Source: Acanthosepion esculentum (Eukaryota; Mollusca; Cephalopoda; Sepiida; Sepiidae). From it: DNA of 64,000 bases. The stretch's first letter is position 1; every line of letters starts with the position of its first letter. The position numbers were made by a program, and so were the translations under genes. Shown one piece after another: positions 19,851 to 30,049 of this stretch. The stretch is from positions 47,910,237 through 47,974,236 of the forward strand of contig OZ038517.1 of the NCBI GenBank assembly GCA_964036315.1, written 5' to 3'. The notes beneath the pieces were generated by a model that had not been told where the DNA came from, ran no database searches, and was given only the letters and a program-made list of their open reading frames with translations.

Positions 19851-20642
19851 GATCTAACGGCCATGTAGCGTTGGAACACCAGTTCTCGTACGACAACCTG
19901 AAGGTAAGCAACGTCGAGTCTGGTTAGTATCTAGGTGGGTGACTGCTTGGGAATATTAGGTTTGGTAAGTTTGGATTTTCCAGTTGTTTAAATCGTTTGC
20001 GGCCATATCACGTTGAAACAGCGCTTCCCGTGCGATAATCCGAAGTTAAGCAACATCGAGCCTGCTTAGTGCATAGATGGGTGACTACTTGGGGATATTA
20101 GGTGTGGTAAGCTTGGATTTTCCGGTGGTCTAAAAGGGCTTACTGCTATATAACGTTGAAACACCAGTTAAGCAACGACATGCCTGGTTAGTGACTAGAT
20201 GGGGGACTGAACGGGAATATCAGGTGAGGTAACTTGGATGTGCAGGGTGTGTAATAATCTTGCGGCCATATCATGTTGAAACATCGGTTCTAGAACAATC
20301 ACCAAAATTAAGCAATGTCGAGCCTGGTCAATACCTAGATGGGTGACCACTTGGGGATTTAAAGGTGATTTAAACTTAAATGTTCTTATGGCATGTCACG
20401 TTGAACTACTGGTTCTTGTATGACCACCTAAGTTAAGCCACGTTGAGCTTGGTCAGTAACTGGATGGTTGACTGCTTGGGAATACCAGATGCTGTAAGCT
20501 TTTATTTGCGGGTGATCTAAAGAGCTTAAGTCCATATCAGATTGAAACACTGGTCCTCGTACGATCACCAAAGTCAGGCAAATTCAAGCCTGGTCAGTAC
20601 CTAGATGAGTAACTGTTTGGAAATACCGGGTGTTGTAAGCTT
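19851..20642 (+). repeat. Six tandem 5S-rRNA-like units
   Basis: Units at 19851-19972, 19995-20114, 20138-20235 (internal deletion), 20258-20377, 20383-20501 and 20524-20642. Each keeps parts of the 5S pattern: GGCCATATCACGTTGAA-like start, AAGTTAAGCAAC, GATGGGTGAC and GGAATA...GTAAGCTT end. Most spacers are 20-25 bp variants of GGATGTGCGGGTGGTCTAAAG, the 5' end of the tRNA-like module at 20643. All are substituted and none looks functional. Confidence 0.85.
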
Positions 20643-20830
20643 GGATGTGCGGGTGGTGTAAAGGACAATGGCTCAATTGTTCGATTCTCGTCTGTTTTGT
20701 AATATTCACATTCACACAAATACAATTGTGAAAGGTGTGAATCTAGCTCTTTTCCCCATCTATGGGTTAATGAGTAGAATTTGTATCAGCCAAACATTAT
20801 CTTCAAATAAATTCTTACAATCTCTTATCA
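20643..20830 (+). repeat. tRNA-like module and SINE tail
   Basis: GTGCGGGTGGTGTAAAGGAC (acceptor/box A side) leads to GTTCGATTCTCGTC (box B) after a shortened anticodon arm, then a tail with GTGTGAATCTAGCTC and CTATGGGTTAATGAGTAG as in the other SINE tails. It closes the 5S array, as at 5880. Confidence 0.68.
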
Positions 20831-20843
20831 AAAACTCATATAC

Positions 20844-20845
<2 letters not shown>

Positions 20846-20908
<63 letters not shown>
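20846..20908. repeat. (TA)n microsatellite
   Basis: Pure TA run after the SINE tail. Confidence 0.95.
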
Positions 20909-20912
<4 letters not shown>

Positions 20913-20940
20913 AAATGGACAAAGTCCGACAATTATTTTA

Positions 20941-21122
20941 AGACATTTTTATGTTTATACATTCTTTTTATAGATACAAATATTTAAGTAAATGCTCTGT
21001 TTATAATAAACAGTATTAAACAACATTCAGGCCGGTAAATGTTTATTACTGTTTATTAAAAACAGAGCATTTACTAAAATATTTGTATCTCTAAAAAGAA
21101 TGTATAAACATAAAAATGTCTT
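20941..21122. repeat. Palindrome 1 (foldback)
   Basis: Left arm AGACATTTTTATGTTTATAC... and right arm its complement, about 75-80 bp each, centred near 21030. A single arm of the same repeat occurs at 39613-39715, next to another (TA)n tract. Confidence 0.85.
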
Positions 21123-21167
21123 ATCTATATATATATATAAAAGTGAACATAGAAGTCAACACTTAGA

Positions 21168-21206
21168 GGCGACAGTCTGTTTCATGCTAGATCCAATCGT
21201 CAGGCC
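21168..21206 (-). ncRNA. Hammerhead ribozyme-like motif, left arm of palindrome 2
   Basis: Mirror copy on the minus strand with CTGACGA, stem sequence TTGGATCTAGCAT, GAAACAGACTGTC and GGC/GCC pairing. Stem II is weaker here (G instead of C). Confidence 0.45.
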
Positions 21207-21675
21207 ACGAGTGCTGTTATTTTTCTCGGCTATTTATATATACGGGTCAGTGGTGCATTGTGGGTAGTCTATTTTGGCGGTTATTTTACCGGAAATCGTT
21301 TATTTGTTTATTTATTTTTGTCAAATTATTTTGCTTGTTTTTATTTATGTTTATTTTTTATATTATATATTTATTTATTTGTTTTATTTATTAACGTAGT
21401 AAAAATATGTTTCTATAGCTTATTGTGGGTAGCACAATAAGATATATAAACAAATTTTACTACGTTAATAAAAACACCGATCAAAATAAAAAAAATAAAT
21501 AGATGTATAAGATAAAAAATAAAACTAAAAATAAATAAAAACAAGCAAAATAATTTGACACAAATAAATAAACAAATAAACGACTTCCGGTAAAATCACC
21601 GCCAAAATAGACTACTCAAAATGCACCACTGACCCGTATATATAAATAGCCGAGAAAAATAACTGCACTCGTGGC

Positions 21676-21711
21676 CTGACGATTGCATCTAGCATGAAAC
21701 AGACTGTCGCC
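21676..21711 (+). ncRNA. Hammerhead ribozyme-like motif, right arm of palindrome 2
   Basis: CTGACGA, a stem II candidate (TGC/GCA closed by ATCTA), GAAA, a 3-bp stem III (ACA-GAC-TGT), then C as the expected cleavage base at 21708. GCC after it can pair with GGC (21673-21675) before the core as a minimal stem I. The first stem II position is a U-U mismatch, so activity is uncertain. Confidence 0.5.
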
Positions 21712-21814
21712 TCTAAGTTTTGACTTCTATGTTCACTTTTATATTTACACACGCCCTATCTCTGATATTGAGCACTTTATCCCATAAATATTGCACACCT
21801 TAAGACTATATTTC

Positions 21815-21817
<3 letters not shown>

Positions 21818-21868
<51 letters not shown>

Positions 21869-22282
21869 TATTTTTCCTGGCCTTTGAAGAAAAAGGCGAT
21901 GCAATCCCTAAGATAGCTTCGCAAACGAAAGAAAGGAAGGAAAACATGTAGATATGTTGAGACAAAGGAATTTTGGATGAAAAAATTTATTTCTTTGTAA
22001 GGTCTTCAGATAGTTGTTTTAAACTCTTATTAAAGTTTCTAGGTTCCACATGAATTTTTGTGATTTTCTTGCGTTTTTTATTTTTCAGAACTACCATTTC
22101 CTAAATTTGCAATTCAATTTCTTTCAGATCTAAATTCTCATTCTTTATTCTTTTATTTCTATGGTTTTTAGAAACAACTTGCTTCATTTTTTAAATCTAC
22201 CATAACAGATTTCTTTTCGGGTAATTCGTTGTGTGGAAATGGAGAAATATTCATCACATATTAAATATTTAAATATTATATT

Positions 22283-22321
<39 letters not shown>

Positions 22322-22340
22322 TTAGTTTACGAAAAACTAG
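21818..22340. other. (TA)n tracts around an unrecognised AT-rich segment
   Basis: TA runs at 21818-21866 and 22278-22322. Between them, 21870-22270 has no recognised feature. Confidence 0.6.
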
Positions 22341-22407
22341 GTAATCCGTATGGGTAGACCCAAGGAGGATAAAATCCAGCGGGCTCAATGTAAATCAGAG
22401 CTAATAA

Positions 22408-22548
22408 TTTAAATAAAAACAGACCAATTTAAGGTTCCATATAATAAATTATTTCACCACAGCCCTTTTCTGATGATCCTCTGTTCTTTAAAAGGGCTGT
22501 GGTGAAATAATTTATTATATGGAACCTTAAAGTGGTCTGTTTTATTTA

Positions 22549-22551
<3 letters not shown>
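22408..22551. repeat. Palindrome 3
   Basis: Arms of about 60 bp (AAATAAAAACAGACCA... and its complement) around a short loop containing CTGATGATCCTC. It ends in a long (TA)n tract (22552-22615). Confidence 0.85.
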
Positions 22552-22615
<64 letters not shown>

Positions 22616-22618
<3 letters not shown>

Positions 22619-23408
22619 ATGGATGAATTGTCGTTTAAATTCTGCAAAAATAAAAATGACATTGACATCTCATTTTAAAAGATATATTTAACTAAATATC
22701 TTGAAATACTTAAGAGTAAATTTATTCAATAAAATCGCCATTGGCTTCAACCACGGCCTCCAGACGACTTCAGAATCTCCTACATCTCTTCTGGACGGTC
22801 ACCTTGTTTAAGTTGGTGAATGCTGCCACAATCCTTGCCTTCACTTCATCTTTGGTGTTAAAGGAGTATTGTTGGTCTCTCACTCAACTGTGTCTCACAC
22901 CTAACAATCAAGGAGGTGGAAACTGGGGAGTTATGTGGCCAGATGTGATGCGGTCGCTGAAATTGTCTGACAGCCATGACTGGGTTCTCTTGTTTGTGTG
23001 GCAGAGTCCGGTTGCCAGATATGGGGTCTTCCAGCAGCCATCCTCTTGTCCCAGGGTACCACTAGCTATTCAAGTGACCTTATGTAAGCCTCTGTGTCGA
23101 GTCTGGGGACCTGTGGGAAGATCATTTCAGGCATAACGTTACTATATCTAGTGATCACTCCAAACACCTTCGTAATCACCATTAGACTCATCCAATTCTT
23201 TCCGAATCCTCTACACTTTCTTCAGATTGACGCTCAAACTAAGCAGTACAGAATGCCGTTTCCAAATTTCTGGCAGAGTGAATTGTGCCATGCTTCTCTT
23301 TTTCTCACAGACGGTGCCCAACTGACCCTACTATACTCTGTAATCGACCAAATCAAAAACGAGCATGCGGGAAATTAAAATTATAAAATGACGACAAGTT
23401 ACCCGTCG
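22616..23408 (-). mobile_element. Deleted Tc1/mariner-like transposon with pseudogene
   Basis: The left end GCGATGGATGAATTGTCGTT and the complement of the right end (CGACGGGTAACTTGTCGT, 23391-23408) form imperfect inverted repeats, and the left end starts in a (TA)n tract. The minus strand carries a decayed transposase. The C-terminal ...VVEANGDFIE-like end is near 22741. CQTISATA and WLPSF-like remnants correspond to the third catalytic block. An N-terminal trace lies near 23200-23370. At about 790 bp it is well below the expected 1.3 kb. Stops and shifts are numerous. Confidence 0.75.
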
Positions 23409-23439
23409 TTTCCTATATATAGTAGCTTTATTGCCTTGC

Positions 23440-23452
23440 TCTGGATGAAATG

Positions 23453-23488
<36 letters not shown>

Positions 23489-23578
23489 TTTCATCCAAAA
23501 CAAGGCAATAGTAGCTTTATTAGTAGTCTAATTAGTAGCAAGTCTTAGTAGCTTTATAGCCTTGTTTTGGATATTATG

Positions 23579-23626
<48 letters not shown>

Positions 23627-23699
23627 CATTTCATCCAAATACAAGGCAATAAATCTACTATGACTTGCTACTAATTAGACTAATAATGATTAATATATA

Positions 23700-23769
<70 letters not shown>

Positions 23770-23800
23770 CATTTCATCCCAAAACAAGGCAATAAAGCTA
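23440..23800. repeat. Three (TA)n tracts bracketed by inverted LINE-B 3' ends
   Basis: TA tracts at about 23456-23487, 23582-23622 and 23693-23765. Each is flanked by GGATGAAATGATT-type LINE-B 3' ends in forward orientation on the left and reverse on the right (ATCATTTCATCC...CAAGGCAATA). The TAGTAGC/GCTACTA segments between tracts are also inverted. Confidence 0.85.
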
Positions 23801-23990
23801 CTAAGACAGAAGGGGTTACTGAGTGTTAGAGAATATAAGAAAATGTAAGAGAATCAATTATAAAGAAAAACATGATTAAGGAGAGAGAGCAACAAAAGAA
23901 CTTGAATTAAGATCGCTGAAGATAACAACTGACATCGCAACTAATTTTTTTAAGATTAAAATTGGTGTTGTAGCATACCTACAGATAATA
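23766..23990 (-). repeat. LINE-B 3' fragment
   Basis: The complement of the LINE-B 3' end (AAACAAGGCAATAAAGCTAC) followed by AGGGGTTACTGAGTGTTAGA and degraded C-terminal coding sequence. Confidence 0.7.
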
Positions 23991-24660
23991 ATGGGTGTGT
24001 CTCCATTCACATAAACAGAGTAGTAAATCCTGTATGTTGGTCTCTTGTTGAAGATTCGTCTCCAGCTGTGCTGGTCAAACTCTCTGCCTCTGGTCAGAGA
24101 AGATCCCCAGACGAAGATATGACGAAGAGCAGAGTCTCGTCTCGGGAAACAGCTACCCGACCCCGTTTTATACGGGGTGTACGGGAAATTTTTGGCCGAG
24201 CCTAAGGGCTCGGATACCCCAGATTAAATTCGGCCTTGTGCCACATCTGACTGCGTGAGGTGGTTGGTAGATATCCTGTAGTTGGGCATTCATTGTGGAA
24301 TTCACTTGACTCACTTCTAGCAGTTGACTACTTCTACGCGCCGCTGGCGAATCTTATATGTGTTGTTCTTGTCCTAAGTATTATCGTTCATTAGCAACTT
24401 TCGTGTGATTATTCAATTCGGTAACATTCCCTAAGTTACAACAATTGGGAACCAACTTTATTTTGAAAGATTAATTAAAATGGCAATATTTAAAAAAAAC
24501 GATAACTTTATTATACAATCCTCCAAGAACCTTTTAACTTTCCACATCAAAGAACTTCTCCCAGTGACTTTTACAGTCTTTCAGGGAATTGAAACTATTT
24601 TTCAGCGGGATATTTTCCCTTCCTTCCTTTTGCTCGATATACATTGAGCCTTTTTTATAC
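23991..24660. other. Unassigned, locally GC-richer segment
   Basis: 24080-24260 is noticeably less AT-rich (CTACCCGACCCCGTTTTATA) and contains a small inverted repeat (GAGCCTAAGGGCTC). It could be a piece of an LTR element, but no open frame supports this. Confidence 0.35.
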
Positions 24661-25110
24661 AATACAGTTACTAAAATGCCAGGGGTAACTGAATGTGAGA
24701 GAATATAAGAAAAAGAGGACATTATTAAGGAGAGGTCACAGTAAAAGAACAGGAATTAAGAAGACAGAAGATAATGATGGACATTGCAGTTAAGTTTTTG
24801 AAGATCAAAGTTGCCTGGAAAGGAAGAGGCTGGCAAAGATTTCCACAGGTGAGAAGTGCAAAAGAAGAGACTGTTAGCATAGAACATATGGTTACATCTA
24901 TCCATTTCAACTGTAGCATGATGAAATCTTGCTGCCAATCTAGTACAGTGCTTAAATTCATAAAGGTCGAGGTACCAAAGAGAAAGGCTCATCAAAACAG
25001 TTACCAGGAAGATATTTATAGAAAAGGCACAGGGAAGCTCTGTTACAGCAGTCGGAAAGCGGCTGAAGCTGAGATGCCAGGCCAGGGCCAATAATTTTGC
25101 AGATTCTTCT
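24661..25110 (-). pseudogene. LINE-B C-terminal fragment
   Basis: The minus strand from 25091 reads VTELPCAFSINIFLVTVLMS, CTRLAARFHHATVEM, TSHLWKSLPASSFPG and LQKLNCNVHHYLL with a stop at 24756, then a LINE-B 3' UTR. Same block order as 13500-13874. Truncated at its 5' side. Confidence 0.75.
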
Positions 25111-25334
25111 TTATATTTTATCTAGAATATCTAAATATATAGCAGAAGCACCAGACCAGATGTGTCACCCATATTCAATGCATGGATGAAAAGATAGATT
25201 CAGGTGAGAAAGATTGTCTAACACAACACTGTAAAACAACTTTCATAGCAGCAAACCTAGCAATTTATTCAATATAATCTTTCCATTTCATTTCTATGAA
25301 AAATGTTTCTATATATATATATATATATATATTC

Positions 25335-25640
25335 ACCCCAAGCAAGGAAATAAAGCCACTAAAATGAAATGCCAGGGGTAACTGAGTGTGTAAGAATATG
25401 AGAAAAAGAGAACATTATTACAGAGAGAGAACAATAAAAGAACAGGAATGAAGAAGAGAGAAGATAATGATGGACATTGCAGTTAAGCTTTTGAAGATCA
25501 AAGTTGCCTGGAAAGGAAGAGGCTGGCAGAGATTTCCACAAGCGAGAAGTGTAAAAGAAGAGACTGTTAGCATAGAACATATGGTTACATCTTTTCATTT
25601 CAACTGTAGCGTGATGAAACCTTGCCGCCAATCTTTTTTG
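25335..25640 (-). pseudogene. LINE-B C-terminal fragment, second copy
   Basis: Near-duplicate of the previous entry: AARFHHATVEMKRCNH, LWKSLPASSFPGN, then the 3' end (CAAGCAAGGAAATAAAGCCA) next to a TA tract at 25313-25331. Shorter at the 5' side. Confidence 0.75.
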
Positions 25641-25754
25641 TTTTTAATTCTGCTGCACGTCTAGCCACCTGCCTCAACAGAAAAGCCTGTCAAGGGAACC
25701 GGATTAGTCACAGATCACCTGACCATGTGCTCTGTCAGACGGTAGTTTTTTTTA

Positions 25755-26160
25755 ATCATTTCACCACAAGCAAGGCGATAAAGCCACTAAGACACTGAGT
25801 GCGAAAGAATATGAGAAAAATAAATGAAGAGAACAGAAGATAATGACGGACATTGCATGTTAAGTTTTTGAAGATCACAGTAGAGGCTGGAAGAGAGTTC
25901 CACAAGTGAGAAGTGCGGAAGAAGAAACTGTTAGCATATAACTAACGGTTACCACTAACCATCTCAACTTGCTGCCAATCTAGTACTGACCTTAAATTAA
26001 AAATAAAAGTCGAGATATCAAAAAGAGAAAGCTAAAAAAAAAACAATCAGTTGGAAAATATTTATAGAATAGGAAGCCATTTTATGGCAGCGGAAATTTG
26101 ACAGAAGCTGAGATGCCAAGTCTGCACTGATAACATTGCAGATTCTAAATACATAACAAA
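25755..26160 (-). pseudogene. LINE-B C-terminal fragment, third copy, more decayed
   Basis: Begins (minus-strand 3' end) CACAAGCAAGGCGATAAAGC and contains degraded versions of the same coding blocks with frame damage. Confidence 0.6.
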
Positions 26161-26560
26161 AGCGTCATACCAGGTTATTATTAGGACCTTTGACTCCAGG
26201 ACAATGCTTCAAAAATTTCTGAATTCGGTTGGTCTATTCTAACCCACTCCACATATTCACCTGACCTTGCACTAACTGATTATTACCTGAAGAGGTCACC
26301 GAAAACGTTTTCATATCAAAACATTTGGATGATATCGAAGATTTTCCTGTTGACTGGCAATAAGTCACTGCAAATGATGATGATTCTTGTTCACCTTCCT
26401 TCCCCGGTCTTTCAAAAAGGAGTCGAGTTTTCTCCCTTGTTTCTGGATTGGGTTTCCTGTACCTTCTAAAGTTCACTTCAACTATACTTCTAACATCTCG
26501 GCCTAAATTTTGAAATTTTATTTATTATTATTTTATTTTTTGCCTCAATAGGAGTAGACA
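26161..26560. other. Leading flank of the 134-bp array
   Basis: 26400-26470 (GTCGAGTTTTCTCCCTTG, GGTTTCCTGTACCTTCTAAA) is the diverged single-copy form of half of the 134-bp unit. The minus frame here (80 codons, RRYRKPNPETREKTRLLFE) is unrecognised. Confidence 0.5.
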
Positions 26561-28745
26561 GGTTCGCACATCGTCTTGTTCATACTCCTCCCCAGTCTTT
26601 TGAACAGAAGTCGAGGTTTATTCATTGCTTCCTGTTTAGGGTTGGGTTTCTGGTTCCTTCTAAAGTCTTTTTCATTCTCTTTCCCTCCCAGTAGCCCCTT
26701 GCATCTGAGTGGCATTATCACATTGCTTGGGGTGAATAGAGGAGTAGAGGTTTATCCCTTGTTTCCAGTTTAGGATTGGGTTTCTGGTTCCTTCTAAAGT
26801 CTTTTTCATTCTCTTTCACTCCCAGTAACCCCTTGCATCTTAGTGGCATTATCACCTTGCTTGGGGTAAATAGAGGAGTAGAGATTTATCCCTTGTTTCC
26901 TGTTTAGGATTGGGTTTCTGGTTCCTTCTAAAGTATTTTCCATTCTCTTTCCCTCCCAGTAGCCCCTTGCATCTTAGTGGCATTATCACCTTGCTTGGGG
27001 TAAATAGAGGAGTAGAGGTTTATCCCTTGTTTCCTGTTTAGGATTGGGTTTCTGGTTCCTTCTAAAGTATTTTCCATTCTCTTTCACTCCCAGTAGTCCC
27101 TTGCATCTTAGTGGCATTATCACCTTGCTTGGGGTGAATAGAGGAGTAGAGGTTTATCCCTTGTTTCCTGTTTAGGATTGGGTTTCTGGTTCCTTCTAAA
27201 GTATTTTCCATTCTCTTTCACTCCCAGTAGACCCTTGCATCTTAGTGGCATTATCACCTTGCTTGGGGTGAATAGAGGAGTAGAGGTTTATCCCTTGTTC
27301 CCTGTTTAGGATTGGGTTTCTGGTTCCTTCTAAAGTATTTTCCATTCTCTTTCACTCCCAGTAGCCCCTTGCATCTTAGTGGCATTATCACCTTGCTTGG
27401 GGTGAATAGAGGAGTAGAGGTTTATCCCTTGTTCCCTGTTTAGGATTGGGTTTCTGGTTCCGTCTAAAGTATTTTCCATTCTCTTTCACTCCCAGTAGAC
27501 CCTTGCATCTTAGTGGCATTATCACCTTGCTTGGGGTGAATAGAGGAGTAGAGGTTTATCCCTTGTTCCCTGTTTAGGATTGGGTTTCTGGTTCCTTCTA
27601 AAGTATTTTCCATTCTCTTTCACTCCCAGTAGTCCTTTGCATCTTAGGGGCATTATCACCTTGCTTGGGGTGAATAGAGGAGTAGAGATTTATCCCTTGT
27701 TTCCTGTTTAGGATTGGGTTTCTGGTTCCGTCTAAAGTCTTTTTCATTCTCTTTCACTCCCAGTAACCCCTTGCATCTTAGTGGCATTATCACCTTGCTT
27801 GGGGTAAATAGAGGAGTAGAGGTTTATCCCTTGTTTCCTGTTTAGGATTGGGTTTCTGGTTCCTTCTAAAGTATTTTCCATTCTCTTTCACTCCCAGTAG
27901 TCCCTTGCATCTTAGTGGCATTATCACCTTGCTTGGGGTGAATAGAGGAGTAGAGGTTTATCCCTTGTTTCCTGTTTAGGATTGGGTTTCTGGTTCCTTC
28001 TAAAGTATTTTCCATTCTCTTTCACTCCCAGTAGTCCCTTGCATCTTAGTGGCATTATCACCTTGCTTGGGGTGAATAGAGGAGTAGAGGTTTATCCCTT
28101 GTTTCCTGTTTAGGATTGGGTTTCTGGTTCCTTCTAAAGTATTTTCCATTCTCTTTCACTCCCAGTAGTCCCTTGCATCTTAGTGGCATTATCACCTTGC
28201 TTCGGGTGAATAGAGGAGTAGAGATTTATCCCTTGTTTCCTGTTTAGGATTGGGTTTCTGTTTCCGTCTAAAGTCTTTTTCATTCTCTTTCACTCCCAGT
28301 AACCCCTTGCATCTTAGTGGCATTATCACCTTGCTTGGGGTAAATAGAGGAGTAGAGGTTTATCCCTTGTTTCCTGTTTAGGATTGGGTTTCTGGTTCCT
28401 TCTAAAGTATTTTCCATTCTCTTTCACTCCCAGTAGTCCCTTGCATCTTAGTGGCATTATCACCTTGCTTCGGGTGAATAGAGGAGTAGAGATTTATCCC
28501 TTGTTTCCTGTTTAGGATTGGGTTTCTGGTTCCTTCTAAAGTCTTTTTCATTCTCTTTCACTCCCAGTAGCCCCTTGCATCTTAGTGGCATTATCACCTT
28601 GCTTGGGGTGAATAGAGGAGTAGAGATTTATCCCTTGTTTCCTGTTTAGGATTGGGTTTCTGGTTCCTTCTAAAGTCTTTTTCGTTCTCTTTCACTACCA
28701 GTAGCCCCTTGCATCTTAGTGGCATTTATGTCTTTCTTGGGGTGA
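26560..28745. repeat. 134-bp tandem array, about 16 copies
   Basis: The GCATCT marker falls at 26701, 26835, 26969, 27103 and so on to 28711, an exact 134-bp step. Each unit joins two parts: a LINE-B 3' end (CCTTGCATCTTAGTGGCATT, ACCTTGCTTGGGGTGAA) and an unrelated-looking segment (GGTTTATCCCTTGTTTCCTG, GGTTTCTGGTTCCTTC). Units are nearly identical, so the array is young or homogenised. Subtypes (AGTAACC/AGTAGTCC/AGTAGACC; TATTTTCC versus CTTTTTC) are interspersed. The final unit grades into a normal LINE-B end and an A-run at 28754. Confidence 0.95.
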
Positions 28746-29640
28746 ATTGATTAAAAAAAAAAAAGAACTTATAGTTACATCCAACTATTTTAACAGTAAC
28801 AGTAAAACGAGGAGCCCTCGCAGCCAAAAAAGAAAAAAGAAAAAAAAAGAAGTGTAATTGAATAAAATATAGTTGCACTTTATCTTTTGGAGAATAAAGT
28901 TGACAAAGAAAAACGGAAATTATTTATGACTCAGCCTAATGCATATATAAAGAGAGGGGGGTGAGAGAGAGAGAAAGAGAAAGACAGAGAGAGAGAGGGG
29001 GGTGAGAGAGAGAACTTTTCAGTGAAACCGTTTTTAAGCGGAAAGAATGATGGTAACTCCAAGAAGCATCCATCAGGTACTGATTATCTGCAAGAACAGA
29101 TTTCTGAATCACATTACAAAGTATGTGTTCCGTTAATGAAAAAAAAAATTGTAGGATTAATGGTTCCTGTCAAGGAAAATGTCAGCCAAGCTGATGAATA
29201 AACAGTGGAGGGAAAAATATGAAGATCTGCAGGAACTATGCAGAAAACTGAGCGGAAATACTTATCGAAGTGGAATGTCGAGGTTCCGTCGCCAACTCGG
29301 GTTTGGCACACCTGGCTAAACTTGGAATGTCTGCACAAGAAAAGTGGAAATAGATTCAGAGACTTGAAGTATCGGTCAGAACTGCATCGGAAGAGATCTG
29401 GCTCTTTGACAAAACAAGTCTGCTGATACGGTGCGGTATTTTCGGGGGACCCTCTATTTGTGATAATTATTTAACATTCTGGACCATTACATTTTTTAAA
29501 TTAAAAAAGTAAACATTTCTTTACTTAGTTTCTAAAATTCTGACATATCAAATGTATTCCCGACTCCACTTTTATTAAGACCCCCCATTTATTGCATACT
29601 GCTAAAAATTACAGCCCCCCCCTTGAGTTTATAAGATGTA
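28746..29640. other. Purine-rich then mixed sequence, no gene supported
   Basis: 28830-28870 is A/G-rich and 28950-29010 is a GA microsatellite with GGGGGGTGAGAGAG units. Frames at 29114-29426 lack motifs. 29560-29650 has C-runs (ACCCCCCATTT). Confidence 0.4.
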
Positions 29641-29802
29641 GCCAACACCACTTGTATTAAGCACGTAAGAGTAGTCACATGACTCCTGAAATAACAGGTT
29701 TGTGATTATGACCATCGTTGATAGTCAACGATTTTCTACTTTTAAAATCTGGAAGTTGTAGAGAGCTGTAATCACCCGCTTCCTGAAGTACAATTTTACT
29801 GC

Positions 29803-29950
29803 AGTACTAGACAAAGAAGAAAGCTGGAGAGTTAGACATCTGAAGGAATCAGTGCATGTGCTAGGCTATGAGGATCTCCTTGGTAGGCCTAGCGTAGAAA
29901 TAAATACAATAAGGGAACTGCTAAGAAAGAAAGAAAGAAAGATAAATAAA
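29803..29950 (+). pseudogene. PLE GIY-YIG C-terminal fragment
   Basis: Reads VLDKEESWRVRHLKESVHVL and GRPSVEINTIRELLRKK, matching the C-terminal end of the PLE endonuclease at 60412-60690 (KLKESSHML, RPSIEMNTI). About 100 bp downstream comes the PLE-tail repeat (CGAGAACAGTCTACCC at 30066), so the order endonuclease end, then tail, is preserved. Confidence 0.7.
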
Positions 29951-30049
29951 TGACAGATGACAGCAAATCTTCAACAGCAGCAGCAACGACAATCAAAAAC
30001 ATGACAGGCACGAATCAGCAGCCGGTTTAGGTTTAAGGCGCCAAGTTCA

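Larger units (their letters stand above)
21139..21741. mobile_element. Palindrome 2: 600-bp foldback with hammerhead cores
   Basis: Two arms of about 290 bp, starting AAAGTGAACATAGAAGTCAA and ending with its complement, are centred near 21435. In the right arm, plus strand, GGC-CTGACGA (21676-21682), a short UGC/GCA stem, then GAAACAGACTGTC (21696-21708) and GCC follow in hammerhead order. The left arm holds the same on the minus strand (21168-21206). The end shared with other copies (ATTTACACACGCCCTATC to about 21818) lies outside the palindrome. No protein is encoded. Class unknown; possibly derived from a PLE. Confidence 0.8.

Noticed and set aside
22408..22551. Hammerhead core in palindrome 3 (CTGATGATCC in the loop)
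   Set aside because: CTGATGA is present but no GAAA follows at a suitable distance on that strand.
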